Below, in pieces: positions 18,352 through 27,413 of a stretch of DNA of 64,000 bases (positions within the stretch are counted from its first letter, which is position 1; each line of letters starts with the position of its first letter). Made by a program: the position numbers and the translations under genes. Source of the DNA: CAYUYV01 sp964522525 (GTDB lineage Bacteria; Pseudomonadota; Alphaproteobacteria; JAJFIK01). The notes under the pieces are model-generated. The model did not search any database, had not been told where the DNA came from, and saw only the letters and a program-made list of their open reading frames with translations. The stretch is taken from contig CAZFWG010000007.1 in NCBI GenBank assembly GCA_964522525.1, positions 1 to 64,000 of the forward strand, written 5' to 3'.

Positions 18352-20460
18352 ATGACCGGTGATCCGACCACCAGGACCAAACCGGCCGTCCCCTGGCGCC
18401 GCCGTTTGGCATCAGTGGGGATCGGGCTTCTCGTTTCAGGCGCGGTGTTGATCGGCGCGGATTATTTCTTCCCCGTGCCCCTCGATCGGTTCCGGGATCG
18501 CAGCCCCCTGGTTCTCGACCGGGATGACCGGTTGTTGCGGGGTTTTTTGAGCCGGGACGACAAATGGCGGCTCGGCGTCGCGCCGTCGCAAGTGGATACC
18601 CGCTATCTCCGTATTCTGAAGGCCTATGAGGACAAGCGCTTTGATCACCATCCGGGCGTGGATGCCCTGGCGGTGGCGCGGGCTGTCGGTCAATTGCTGC
18701 GCCATGGCGAGGTGATCTCGGGTGCCTCGACCCTGACCATGCAGGCGGCCCGGCTGCTCGAGCCCGGGTCCCGGGGCCTCGCCGCGAAACTCCACCAGAT
18801 GGTGCGGGCCGTCCAGTTGGAGGTTCATTTCTCCAAGGATGAAATTCTGGCGATCTATCTGACGCTGGCGCCTTTTGGCGGCAATCTGGAGGGTGTCCGC
18901 GCCGCGAGCCTGGCCTATTACGGCAAGGAACCCACGGCCCTGACCCTGGGGGAAGCCGCCCTTCTCGTCGCCCTGCCCCAGGCGCCGGAACGTCAGCGTC
19001 CAGATCGCTTTCGACCTCGGGCGAAGGCCGGTCGCGACAAGGTGCTCGACCGGCTGCGCGCCGCTGGCATCATCGATGGGACGCAACACGCGGAAGCCCG
19101 GCAAGAGACGGTACCCGGCCGCAGGCAGGCGTTTCCTTTCCTGGCACCTCGGCTGGCCCGCCGTCTTGTGCAGCGTTACCGGGACGAAACGCTCATCCGC
19201 ACGGGGCTTGATCGGGATCTCCAGACAGTGCTCGAGGAGCAGGCCCGGCGCGCGGCCAGTGGTTTCGATGATGGCGCCAGCATGGCCATGGTGGTCGTGG
19301 AAAACGACACCCGACGGGTCCGGGCCTATCTCGGCGGCCATGACTATGGGGCGCCCGCCGGCCATGTGGATCTCGCCGCCGCCATACGCTCGCCGGGCTC
19401 GACCCTGAAGCCTTTCATCTACGGTCTGGCGTTCGACGACCTTCTTCTGCATCCCGACAGCCTGATCGAGGATCGGCGCATGGCGTTCGGCTCCTACGCG
19501 CCGCGCAATTTCGACCGGGGCTTCCAGGGCACCGTGACCGCACGCATGGCCCTTCAGCAATCCCTGAACATCCCGGCCGTGGCCCTGCTCGACCAGATCG
19601 GTCCCCATCGTCTGTATGCGGGATTGCGCCAGGCCGGTGCCACGCTCACCTTGCCCTCCGATGCGGTGGAGGCCAGCCTGCCCGTGGCGCTCGGCGGGGT
19701 TGGGATCTCCTTGCGGGATCTGACCATGCTTTATGCGGGTCTGGCCAATGGCGGAAAAGTCCGGCCCCTGTCCATTATGCGCAATGGCCCTGGCGTCCGG
19801 TCCCCGCGTCTGTTTGCCGACATGGCGGCCTGGTATGTGACGGACATTCTCGAGAATGCGCCGCTGCCCGACGGTTGGGGTCAGGCCAGAAACATTGTCC
19901 GGGACCGGCGGATTGCCTTCAAGACCGGCACCTCCGCCGCCTTCCAGGATGCCTGGGCAATCGGCTATTCCCGCCGCTACACGGTCGGTGTTTGGGTCGG
20001 ACGGGCGGACGGGACGCCGCGCCCGGGGGCGATCGGCCGCAACGCCGCCGCTCCCCTGATGCTCCAGGCCTTCTCTGTCCTGCCCGCTGAAGCGGAGGAG
20101 CGCCACCTGCCGCCCGAGGACGTGATCACGGTCCGGAACAATAAGGAACTACCGCTGGCCTTGCGGCGTTTCGTGGTCCGGGATCGGACACGGATGCCGA
20201 GCGAGGGCACGCCCTTGCGCATTCTCTACCCCCCGGAAGGTGCCACGGTTCTGTTCTCGTCCGTCCAGGAACGGTTGACCTTCAACGCCGAAGGCGGGCG
20301 CGGGCCCTTGAGCTGGATCGTCAACGGCCGGGTTCTCCCGCGCGACAATGCCGCTGAGCGCTATGGCGAATGGACGGTGGACGGTGCGGGGTTCGTCACG
20401 GTTTCGGTCGTGGATGCCGAGGGACACAGCGACCGGTCCACATTTCGCGTTGTCCGTTAG
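18352..20460 (+). CDS. pbpC: Penicillin-binding protein 1C
   Basis: A bifunctional peptidoglycan glycosyltransferase/transpeptidase of 702 residues, partner of the preceding macroglobulin in a presumed cell-wall repair and defence unit. After a membrane anchor (about 20-38) comes the GT51 domain with catalytic Glu93 in AYEDKRFDHHPG. The transpeptidase domain has SxxK in SPGSTLKP (Ser350, Lys353), an SLN box, and KTGTS at about 524. The last 90 residues form the PBP1C-specific C-terminal domain (ILYPPEGATV onward). The ATG at 18352 lies just after the previous stop; a TTG nine codons earlier would overlap it. Translational coupling is likely since there is no strong ribosome site. All catalytic residues are present. 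Confidence 0.95.
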   Translation: MTGDPTTRTKPAVPWRRRLASVGIGLLVSGAVLIGADYFFPVPLDRFRDRSPLVLDRDDRLLRGFLSRDDKWRLGVAPSQVDTRYLRILKAYEDKRFDHHPGVDALAVARAVGQLLRHGEVISGASTLTMQAARLLEPGSRGLAAKLHQMVRAVQLEVHFSKDEILAIYLTLAPFGGNLEGVRAASLAYYGKEPTALTLGEAALLVALPQAPERQRPDRFRPRAKAGRDKVLDRLRAAGIIDGTQHAEARQETVPGRRQAFPFLAPRLARRLVQRYRDETLIRTGLDRDLQTVLEEQARRAASGFDDGASMAMVVVENDTRRVRAYLGGHDYGAPAGHVDLAAAIRSPGSTLKPFIYGLAFDDLLLHPDSLIEDRRMAFGSYAPRNFDRGFQGTVTARMALQQSLNIPAVALLDQIGPHRLYAGLRQAGATLTLPSDAVEASLPVALGGVGISLRDLTMLYAGLANGGKVRPLSIMRNGPGVRSPRLFADMAAWYVTDILENAPLPDGWGQARNIVRDRRIAFKTGTSAAFQDAWAIGYSRRYTVGVWVGRADGTPRPGAIGRNAAAPLMLQAFSVLPAEAEERHLPPEDVITVRNNKELPLALRRFVVRDRTRMPSEGTPLRILYPPEGATVLFSSVQERLTFNAEGGRGPLSWIVNGRVLPRDNAAERYGEWTVDGAGFVTVSVVDAEGHSDRSTFRVVR

Positions 20461-20785
20461 CGTCTGTTCCATGATCCGAGGATCACTGCGCAGACCCTGC
20501 CGTATTGGTCTTGAACGCTTCCCGAGCGGCAAGCCGCTACGCTTTTCTGGAAGTACTCAAAAAAATCCCCCGACCTGGAAGCCAGACCGGGGGTAAGGAT
20601 TGGGACAATCATGACGATCAAGGTGTCATGGCCCTGCCCCTGCAGGGTTGAGTCCAGTTTGAAAGCCGTTGGTTTGTGCCGGTGTGGGCCAAATCGGGGG
20701 CATTACCGGCGCATCGGCGCCGGGGGTTCGCCCATTCGTGTTAAAACGACCGGACCATGTGCCGTCCTGATTCACCCCTTGATGA
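20461..20785. other. Intergenic region, 325 bases, with one strong hairpin
   Basis: No open frame with a convincing ribosome site lies between pbpC and the MpaB-like gene, both rightward. The only clear structure is the hairpin described at 20559-20593, which has its T-run on the minus strand. The remainder is GC-rich and includes a palindromic GGCGC-rich stretch around 20710-20735. It may hold the promoter of the downstream gene and possibly a small RNA read leftward. Confidence 0.4.
20559..20593 (-). terminator. Rho-independent terminator-like hairpin reading leftward
   Basis: Arms CCCCCG (20567-20572) and CGGGGG (20588-20593) pair, then after a two-base internal mismatch CCTGG-type bases pair again around a three-base loop. 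On the minus strand the hairpin is followed directly by ATTTTTTT (20566 down to 20559). On the plus strand no T-run follows. No gene is read leftward here, so it either terminates an unrecognised minus-strand transcript or serves weakly for pbpC. Confidence 0.6.
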
Positions 20786-21784
20786 ATGGATCCCCTCATG
20801 ATCCTGGCCGGCAAGCCAGCGCTTGATATCCGCCACCGTGCCGTGGGCGTTCTGGAGTTGGAGGCGGGCCTGGCGCGCGCGGCCGCCCGGGCGGATGATC
20901 CCGTGGCGGGCGTTTTCGGGCCGGGATCCCAGGTCTGGCAGGTCCAGAAGGAGGCGCTGGTCTTTTTCGGGGCGGCCCGGGCCATGATGCTGCAGACCGC
21001 CCACCCTTGGGTCGCGGAGGGGGTCGCCCGCCAGTCCCGCGCCATGGCGGATCCGATCGGGCGGTTCCATCGCACCTTTGAGATCGTTTTTTCTCTTGTC
21101 TTCGGCTCCGTCGATCAGGCCTGCGTCAAGGCCCGCAAGCTCCATCGCATCCACACGGCCATTCGGGGGGAAATGTCGGAAAGCCTGGGCCCGTTCCCCG
21201 CCGGCAGTGCCTATACGGCCAATGACGCCAATGCGATGCTCTGGGTGCATGCCACCTTGTGGGATACATCCGTACGCATGCATGAAGCGGTTCTCGGTCC
21301 TCTGACGCCTGAGGAGCGTGATGCCTATTACGCGGAAAGCCGCGCCTTTGCCTGGATGTTCGGCATCCCCGATGAAATCGTGCCCGCCGACTGGTCGGGT
21401 TTTGAGGCCTATGTCGCGGCCATGACGGACTCGGACATTCTGACCGTGGGCCGCGCCGGGCGGGAGATCGTCGATGCGTTGGTCTTGGGGGAAGGCGGAC
21501 GGTTCTGGCGCCGTTTGCCCCGCTGGTATGTGGCCCTGACCCTGGAGAGCCTGCCGCCCCGTCTGCGCGAGGGTTTCGGCATGGAGTATGGCCCGGCGGA
21601 AGCGGCACTGGCCGCGCGTTCCTGGGAGCGGATCCGGGCCTGGTATCCGCGCCTGCCCGATCGGCTGCGCCTGGTGCCGTCCTACCGGGAAGCGCTGGGC
21701 CGTATCGCCGGGGCAAGGGGGCCGGATCCTCTGACCCGGGCCCTCAATCTTCTCTGGGTCGGCCGCTCCCGTCTCGTGGGATAG
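20786..21784 (+). CDS. Oxygenase of the MpaB / latex-clearing-protein superfamily (DUF2236)
   Basis: A 332-residue, largely helical soluble protein. It matches the family that includes the fungal MpaB and the haem-dependent latex-clearing proteins: GPGSQVWQVQKEALVFFGAARAMMLQ near the start, AHPWVAEGVARQS, and the central WVHATLWDTSVRMHE, where a histidine and surrounding residues form the presumed haem pocket. Such proteins cleave carbon-carbon double bonds with O2 in the characterised cases; the bacterial short forms are mostly unstudied. Met at 20798 is an alternative start. It stands alone on this strand after pbpC; its 3' end meets the convergent MFS gene 11 bases away. Confidence 0.85.
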   Translation: MDPLMILAGKPALDIRHRAVGVLELEAGLARAAARADDPVAGVFGPGSQVWQVQKEALVFFGAARAMMLQTAHPWVAEGVARQSRAMADPIGRFHRTFEIVFSLVFGSVDQACVKARKLHRIHTAIRGEMSESLGPFPAGSAYTANDANAMLWVHATLWDTSVRMHEAVLGPLTPEERDAYYAESRAFAWMFGIPDEIVPADWSGFEAYVAAMTDSDILTVGRAGREIVDALVLGEGGRFWRRLPRWYVALTLESLPPRLREGFGMEYGPAEAALAARSWERIRAWYPRLPDRLRLVPSYREALGRIAGARGPDPLTRALNLLWVGRSRLVG

Positions 21785-21795
21785 CGGTAATCCGT

Positions 21796-23142
21796 CTACG
21801 CATCGGCCCGGGCCGTCGCGTCCATATCGGCCTTCAGCGTGCGGGCCGCCAGGATGAAATGGGCACCCGACCAGAAATTCACGATCCCAACAATCAACAG
21901 CGCCCAGCGCAGACTGTCCTGTGCGAAAGTCGGGGCCAGAAGGTCGCTGACAAGGCCCACGATCATAGGGCCCAGACCCAGGCCGATAATGTTGATGATA
22001 AAGAGAAGCAGGGCCGCAGCGGCCGCGCGCATGTGCAATGGCGAGAGCGCCTGGGTGGCGGCGAAGGTCGGCCCTAGATAGATTGTCCCCACAAGGACGG
22101 GAACGGCATAGAAGACCAGGGCGAGCGTCGTATCATCGAGCAGATAGAAGCCCAATCCGAAGGGGCCGGCGACGATGATGGCGATGCCCGGCACCCACAT
22201 CTGCCAGCGGATGTCCCGTGTCGTCAGCATGTCCGCCATCCGCCCGCCGAATATCGTGCCGGTGAAACCCAGAATACCGAACATCAGGGCCAGAATGATC
22301 CCGATCTGCTCCAGAGACATGCCGTGGCTGCGGATCAGGAAGGCCGGCGTCCAGGCCACCGCGCCATAGCCGACAAAGGCATTGAGGGCGGCGGCAAAAG
22401 ACAAGTGGCGGAAGGTCCGTTGTCTCATCAGGGTCGAGAACACCGTGATGAAACGCAGGCGTTGCTGCGTTCTCGCGGTCCGGTTTTCCGAATGACCCCT
22501 TGGGGGTTCGCGCAAGCCCACCATGATGAAGGCGGCGAGCAGCAGTCCGGGAATGCCCGCAACGAGGAAGGCCATGCGCCAGCCATAGTGTTGCGCGATC
22601 CAGCCGCCGCCGAACAGGCCGATCATCAGACCGATATTGACGCCCGTCGCAAAAATCGCGAGGGCCGTGGCCCGTTGATGGGGCGGATAGAGATCGGCGA
22701 TCATGGAATGGGACGGCGGGCTTGTCCCCGCCTCGCCCACGCCCACGCCGATGCGCGCGAGGAGGAGCTGCCAGAACTGAACCGCCATGCCGCAAAAGAT
22801 CGTCATGATACTGAAAATAGCGAGGGAGGCGGCAATGACGTTGCGACGGTTCACCCGATCGGCAAGCATCGCGATCGGGATTCCAAGCGTGGCATAGAAC
22901 AGGGCGAAGCTGAAGCCCGACAGGAGCCCGAGCATCCAGTCCGCCGCACCGAACTCCTCCTTGATGGGCTGCAACAGGATCGACAGGATCTGCCGGTCCA
23001 TATAATTGAGGATATAGGTCAGTGTCAGGATGGCCAGGGCATAGTGGCGATAGGCGATCCGCTGACCGAAAAGCCCGATGGGCGGTAGGGCTTCGGACGG
23101 CTTTTGCGTGCCGTCCGCGCCAGACAGGGGCGTGTCCGTCAT
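21796..23142 (-). CDS. MFS transporter (Spinster-like)
   Basis: A 448-residue inner-membrane permease with twelve predicted helices. The major-facilitator loop signatures are visible: MLADRVNRRNVIAASLAIFS after helix 2 and FGGRMADMLTTRDIR in the second half. The N-terminal LTYILNYMDRQILSIL segment resembles Spinster-type lipid and organic-anion transporters that are common next to fatty-acid degradation genes in alphaproteobacteria. GGAGG lies just before the start. It is followed upstream on the same strand (114 bases) by a sodium/alanine symporter, and the two may be expressed separately. Substrate is unknown. Confidence 0.88.
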   Translation of the reverse strand: MTDTPLSGADGTQKPSEALPPIGLFGQRIAYRHYALAILTLTYILNYMDRQILSILLQPIKEEFGAADWMLGLLSGFSFALFYATLGIPIAMLADRVNRRNVIAASLAIFSIMTIFCGMAVQFWQLLLARIGVGVGEAGTSPPSHSMIADLYPPHQRATALAIFATGVNIGLMIGLFGGGWIAQHYGWRMAFLVAGIPGLLLAAFIMVGLREPPRGHSENRTARTQQRLRFITVFSTLMRQRTFRHLSFAAALNAFVGYGAVAWTPAFLIRSHGMSLEQIGIILALMFGILGFTGTIFGGRMADMLTTRDIRWQMWVPGIAIIVAGPFGLGFYLLDDTTLALVFYAVPVLVGTIYLGPTFAATQALSPLHMRAAAAALLLFIINIIGLGLGPMIVGLVSDLLAPTFAQDSLRWALLIVGIVNFWSGAHFILAARTLKADMDATARADA

Positions 23143-23256
23143 TCATTCCTCCCGATCGTTCGGCAGGAATGCGCCAGGCCGAACCCTGTTTTGATCATTC
23201 ACACCAGGGTATGGCGGCAGAGCGCCGGTGGGAACTCAAAACTTCATCCCGTCCGG

Positions 23257-24663
23257 TCAGGCCTCGCTTCGGGCCTCTTTGGGCTTCTCGGCTTCAAGCC
23301 CGCTGCGGGTAATGGCCACGACCGTACCGCTCAGAAGGATAAGGGCGATCAGATTGGGCAGAGCCATCAGGCCGTTCATCACATCCGAGAATGTCAGGAC
23401 CAAATCGAGCTTCACCACGGCGCCGAGGAGCAGCGCCCCCACCCAAAGAAGGCGATAGGGGAAAATCACGCGCTTGCCGAACAGGAACTCGGCTGACCGT
23501 TCCCCGTAAACGCTCCAGCCCATGACGGTCGTGAAGGCGAAGACAATGAGACCGATGCTGATCACCCACTGGGCGCCGGGCAGGCCGGCGCCGAAAGCCG
23601 CCGTCGAAAGCTCCGCGCTCGTCAGGCCGGTCGTCCAGGCGGGGATCATTTCCATCTGGCCGTTCACGTCCGTCGGGATGCGCACGGTCAGGATCACGAG
23701 TGCCGTCATGGTGCAGACGATAATGGTGTCGATGAAGGTGCCCATCATGGCGATGGTGCCCTGGCGGACAGGATCGTTGGTCTGGGCGGAGGCATGGGCG
23801 ATGGCCGCACTGCCGAGCCCGGACTCGTTCGAGAAGATCCCTCGGGCGACGCCATAGCGCATGGCGGCCCAGACGGCGGCCCCGGCGAAACCGCCCGTGG
23901 CGGCGGTGCCGGTAAAGGCGTCGGTGACGATCAGGGCGAAAGCCCCTGGCACATTGGGGGCGTTCAGGATAAGGATGATCAAGGCGGCGCCCACATAGAA
24001 CACGGCCATGAGCGGCACGAGGCGCTCGGCCAGGAAGGCAATGCGTTTCAGGCCGCCGACGATCACCGCGAAGGTCACGCCCGCGATGAACAGCCCGGTT
24101 GCCAGGGGCGGAACACCGAAATTCGCGTCAAAGGCATTGGCGAGGGCATTGGCCTGGAACATGTTGCCGAGCCCGAAGGCCGCGATCATCGCAAAGAAGG
24201 CGAAAGCGCTGCCGAGCCAGGCCCATTTCTGCCCTAACCCGTTGCGGATGTAATACATGGGCCCGCCCAGATAGCGCCCGTCGGGGCAGACTTCCCGGTA
24301 GCGCACGGCAAGCACGGCCTCGGAATATTTGGTGGCCATGCCGAGCAGGGCCGTCATCCACATCCAGAACACGGCACCCGGCCCGCCAATGAAGATCGCC
24401 GTTGCCACGCCTGCGATGTTCCCGGTCCCGACCGTCGCGGCGAGGGCCGTGGTCAAGGCCTGAAAGGGCGTGATTTCCCCTTCGCCCGCATCCGCCTTGC
24501 GCCCCTCGAAGGCCAGGGCAAAGCCCTTGGGGATGCGCAGCACCGGCATGAATCTCAACAGGATCGAGAGGAACAGGCCTGTGCCCAGCAGCAGGGGGAT
24601 CAACAGGTAAGGGCCCCAGATGAACGTGCTGATCGAGTCGAGGACTTTCTGAACGGTGTCCAT
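23257..24663 (-). CDS. Alanine or glycine:cation symporter, AGCS family
   Basis: This membrane protein imports alanine, glycine or a similar small amino acid with sodium. It has 468 residues and about eleven helices. Family signatures are clear: GTGNIAGVATAIFIGGPGAVFWMW in the first third, SNESGLGSAAIAHASAQTNDPVRQG in the middle, and FAFTTVMGWSVYGERSAEFLFG near the end. Start and length agree with characterised members. It lies upstream of the MFS permease on the same strand and 183 bases from the acyl-CoA dehydrogenase pair. No regulator is adjacent. Confidence 0.94.
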   Translation of the reverse strand: MDTVQKVLDSISTFIWGPYLLIPLLLGTGLFLSILLRFMPVLRIPKGFALAFEGRKADAGEGEITPFQALTTALAATVGTGNIAGVATAIFIGGPGAVFWMWMTALLGMATKYSEAVLAVRYREVCPDGRYLGGPMYYIRNGLGQKWAWLGSAFAFFAMIAAFGLGNMFQANALANAFDANFGVPPLATGLFIAGVTFAVIVGGLKRIAFLAERLVPLMAVFYVGAALIILILNAPNVPGAFALIVTDAFTGTAATGGFAGAAVWAAMRYGVARGIFSNESGLGSAAIAHASAQTNDPVRQGTIAMMGTFIDTIIVCTMTALVILTVRIPTDVNGQMEMIPAWTTGLTSAELSTAAFGAGLPGAQWVISIGLIVFAFTTVMGWSVYGERSAEFLFGKRVIFPYRLLWVGALLLGAVVKLDLVLTFSDVMNGLMALPNLIALILLSGTVVAITRSGLEAEKPKEARSEA

Positions 24664-24846
24664 GGATGTGCTGCCCTTCCTGCTTCACGGCGACCGGTGA
24701 TCGCGCAGTTTGCGCAGTGCAGCATGGGATTGCAAATCGCGCCCGCCCCGGTGGTGTCCCTCCCGAGAGTGGCGGAAACATCGGGACAAACCGGCATGGC
24801 CAGCGGACCGGCCCGGTCACAGGCCGGGCCAGCAGGCCACCATGGA

Positions 24847-25995
24847 TCACAGGAAGGTGGCGTCCGTTTCCAGGCCGTAAAGGGCGCGACCTGCGATGTC
24901 GAAGGTGGAATGGGCCACCATCATGTGTTGGGTCGCCACATGGCCGTCCCGGAAGCGCCGCTGCAGCGGTGAGGTCAGATAGACGGAGGTGCCGCCGCCC
25001 AGGTCATACATGTCGCGGGTGATGTCGGCACAGATCCGCGTGGCGTGGGCCGCCGCGAGACGCAGTTCGGCGCGGGTCTCAAGCGGCAGGGGATCGCCCG
25101 TCTGGGCTTCGGCCCAGGCGCTTTCGACGACTTCGCGGAGATAGGCTCGCGCGCCGCGCCACTGGGCGTGGGCATGGGCCAGAGTGGCCTGACCGTGATT
25201 GGTCTCAGCCACCGTCCGCCGGCTGTCCCGCCGCCTTTTGGCGAGCGCGAGTTCCTTCAGTTCGTCCATGGCGCCCGCCGCATTGCCCAGCGCCACGCCG
25301 GCGATGCCGATGGCCAGAAGTCCGAACAGGGGAAAGCGGTAAAGCGGTCCGGGTGCCCAGGGCACATCCTTGACGAGGGAGACCGATCGGCGGGCGGGCA
25401 CCACCAGGTCCTGGACCGCCATATCGCCGCTGCCCGTGCCGCTCATGCCCGTGGCGTACCAGGTATCGAGCAATTCGACCTCACTGGCGGGAAACACCAC
25501 CATGCGGGAATCCGGTGCCCCATTGGGCAGGCGGCGCATTTCGCCATTCTCGATGATCATGCAGCCGCCAAGAAGCCATTGGCAGTTGTGCCCGCCGCTC
25601 ACCCATTGCCAGCGACCATTGACCCGGAAATTATCACCCTCGACTTCCGCCTTGCCCGTAGGCGCGAAGACGCCGCCGGTGATCGTGCCGGCGGGGCCGA
25701 AGATCTCCTGCGCATCGGCCCGGGGCAGATAGGCCCCGACAAGACCCGTCGTGCTGGCGATCATGGTGCACCAGCCGGCCGCCGCATTCGCGCGGGCGAT
25801 GGTCTCGATGGATTCGACGGCTTCCCAGGGGTTGACCTCGCCGCCGCCCAGAGCCGCCGGCACCAGCATGCGGATGAGCCCGGCCTCGGCCAGGGCTTGC
25901 GCGATATCGGCGGGCAGGCGCCGGGCGGCCTCGATCTCATCGCCCCGGTCGGCGAAGGACGGGGCCAGTTTCTCTGCCGTCTGAACAAGGCTCAT
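24847..25995 (-). CDS. Acyl-CoA dehydrogenase-fold flavoprotein (HsaA/monooxygenase-like branch)
   Basis: A 382-residue cytoplasmic flavoprotein of the acyl-CoA dehydrogenase fold. The sequence (MVPAALGGGEVNPWEAVESIETIARANAAAGWC near the N-terminus, FRVNGRWQWVSGGHNC in the beta domain, C-terminal DMYDLGGGTSVY and RRFRDGHVATQHMMV) fits the branch that includes flavin-dependent aromatic and steroid monooxygenases such as HsaA better than true fatty-acyl dehydrogenases; the usual catalytic Glu is not obvious. The start at 25995 has GGAGGAG correctly spaced. It follows an ordinary acyl-CoA dehydrogenase gene by 26 bases, so the pair is probably one transcript acting on one degradation pathway. 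Confidence 0.8.
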   Translation of the reverse strand: MSLVQTAEKLAPSFADRGDEIEAARRLPADIAQALAEAGLIRMLVPAALGGGEVNPWEAVESIETIARANAAAGWCTMIASTTGLVGAYLPRADAQEIFGPAGTITGGVFAPTGKAEVEGDNFRVNGRWQWVSGGHNCQWLLGGCMIIENGEMRRLPNGAPDSRMVVFPASEVELLDTWYATGMSGTGSGDMAVQDLVVPARRSVSLVKDVPWAPGPLYRFPLFGLLAIGIAGVALGNAAGAMDELKELALAKRRRDSRRTVAETNHGQATLAHAHAQWRGARAYLREVVESAWAEAQTGDPLPLETRAELRLAAAHATRICADITRDMYDLGGGTSVYLTSPLQRRFRDGHVATQHMMVAHSTFDIAGRALYGLETDATFL

Positions 25996-26021
25996 GGACA
26001 GGTCTCCTCCGTGGTTGTGGG

Positions 26022-27191
26022 TCACTCCGGCAGACGCAGCCGGGCGGCGATATTGTTTTTCTGCATGTTGGATGATCCGCCCACGATCGGCATCAGTGTG
26101 ATGTCGCGGACATAGCGTTCCATGTCGTATTCCGAGGCGCAGCCATAGGCGCCCATGATCCGCTGACAGGTGAGCACGATGTCGACGCCCGTATCGGCCA
26201 CGAACAGCTTGGCCATGGATGTTTCCACGGAGCACGGCTTGTCTTCATTGGCCAGATGGGCGGCGTGATAGAGCATATGCCGGCAGGCCTGGAGCTTGGT
26301 GCGCGCCTCGACAAGGGCGTGGCGCACGGATTGGTGGGCGCAGATGGGTTTGTCGAACTGTTTGCGGGTCTGGGCATAGTCCCAGGCATCGTCAACGGCC
26401 GCCGAGGCGATGCCGAGGGCCACGGCCGTGATTTCAAGCTTCTCCGCATCGAGCGCCGGTCCGGCCAACATGGGCCAGCCCTTGTTCCATCCTTCCGGTC
26501 CGCCCAGCACATAGTCGATGGGCACCTCCACATCGTCGAAGGCGACGTCGGTGGTGGCGGCGTAGCGGATGCCTGAATGATCGATATCGGTGATGGTGAT
26601 GCCGGGCCGGGTGGTCGGGACCAGGACAAAACTCAGATTGCGGTAGCGGTTCGCGTCCGGGTCGGATTTCACGAGGCAGATGACGTAGTCGGCAAAGCGG
26701 GCGCCCGTGCACCAGCGCTTGGTGCCATTGAGGATGATCGTGTCGTTCGACCGGCCCGGCCGCGCCGTCATGGACACACTGGCCAGATCGCCGCCCACAT
26801 CGGGTTCCGATAATCCGTAGGCAAAGAGAATCTCTCCCTTGGCCACCTTGGGCAGGAAGAGTTTCTTCTGTTCCTCCGAACCGTTCTCGGAAATGTTCAT
26901 CCCGCCATAGAAGGCGCAATGGATGAAGGGTCCGGCCGCCGCACTGCCCCGGCGTGACAGTTCGTCGATCACGGCCACGGCCGCCACCAGGTCCCGCCCG
27001 GCCCCGCCATAGCTTTCCGGTACCGTCAGCCCACAAACACCGGTGGCCGCCAGTTTCCGGAACAGGTCCGGCGGCACGTCGCAGGCCTTGTCCCAGGCCC
27101 GCACCTGGTCCCGCGGCATCTCCTGTTCAACAAAACGGCGCATGCTGTCGCGCAGCAGGGTGATGTGGTCGGGCTCATCGGTGAAATACAT
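26022..27191 (-). CDS. Acyl-CoA dehydrogenase
   Basis: A 389-residue FAD enzyme that introduces a double bond next to the CoA thioester. Domain markers are present: N-terminal helical domain, substrate/FAD segment FAYGLSEPDVGGDLASVSMTA, NGTKRWCTGARFADYVICL, and the C-terminal QRIMGAYGCASEYDMERYVRDI, the CoA- and FAD-binding end of the family. The GYG..E region that usually carries the catalytic Glu is changed to AYGCASEYDMER. It is the first gene of a two-gene leftward unit with the HsaA-like flavoprotein. The 222-base gap to the divergent chemoreceptor should hold its promoter. Confidence 0.93.
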   Translation of the reverse strand: MYFTDEPDHITLLRDSMRRFVEQEMPRDQVRAWDKACDVPPDLFRKLAATGVCGLTVPESYGGAGRDLVAAVAVIDELSRRGSAAAGPFIHCAFYGGMNISENGSEEQKKLFLPKVAKGEILFAYGLSEPDVGGDLASVSMTARPGRSNDTIILNGTKRWCTGARFADYVICLVKSDPDANRYRNLSFVLVPTTRPGITITDIDHSGIRYAATTDVAFDDVEVPIDYVLGGPEGWNKGWPMLAGPALDAEKLEITAVALGIASAAVDDAWDYAQTRKQFDKPICAHQSVRHALVEARTKLQACRHMLYHAAHLANEDKPCSVETSMAKLFVADTGVDIVLTCQRIMGAYGCASEYDMERYVRDITLMPIVGGSSNMQKNNIAARLRLPE

Positions 27192-27413
27192 GCCGGTATC
27201 CTGATTGTTGGGTCAGGCAATCCTTACCATCCCGTTCTGTGCCATTCCATGCCATCGCCCCAGTCCCGTCCTTGAGCGCGTGTCCCAATCCAAACCCACA
27301 CACGCTGCGGTTATGGATCCTTAAGGCCGGTATGGCAGCCTCCAGGTCTGGTGTGACATCGGTACGGGCGGAGGTCATGCCGGACCTGTGGTTCCCCGAA
27401 GAGGGATTTGGAG

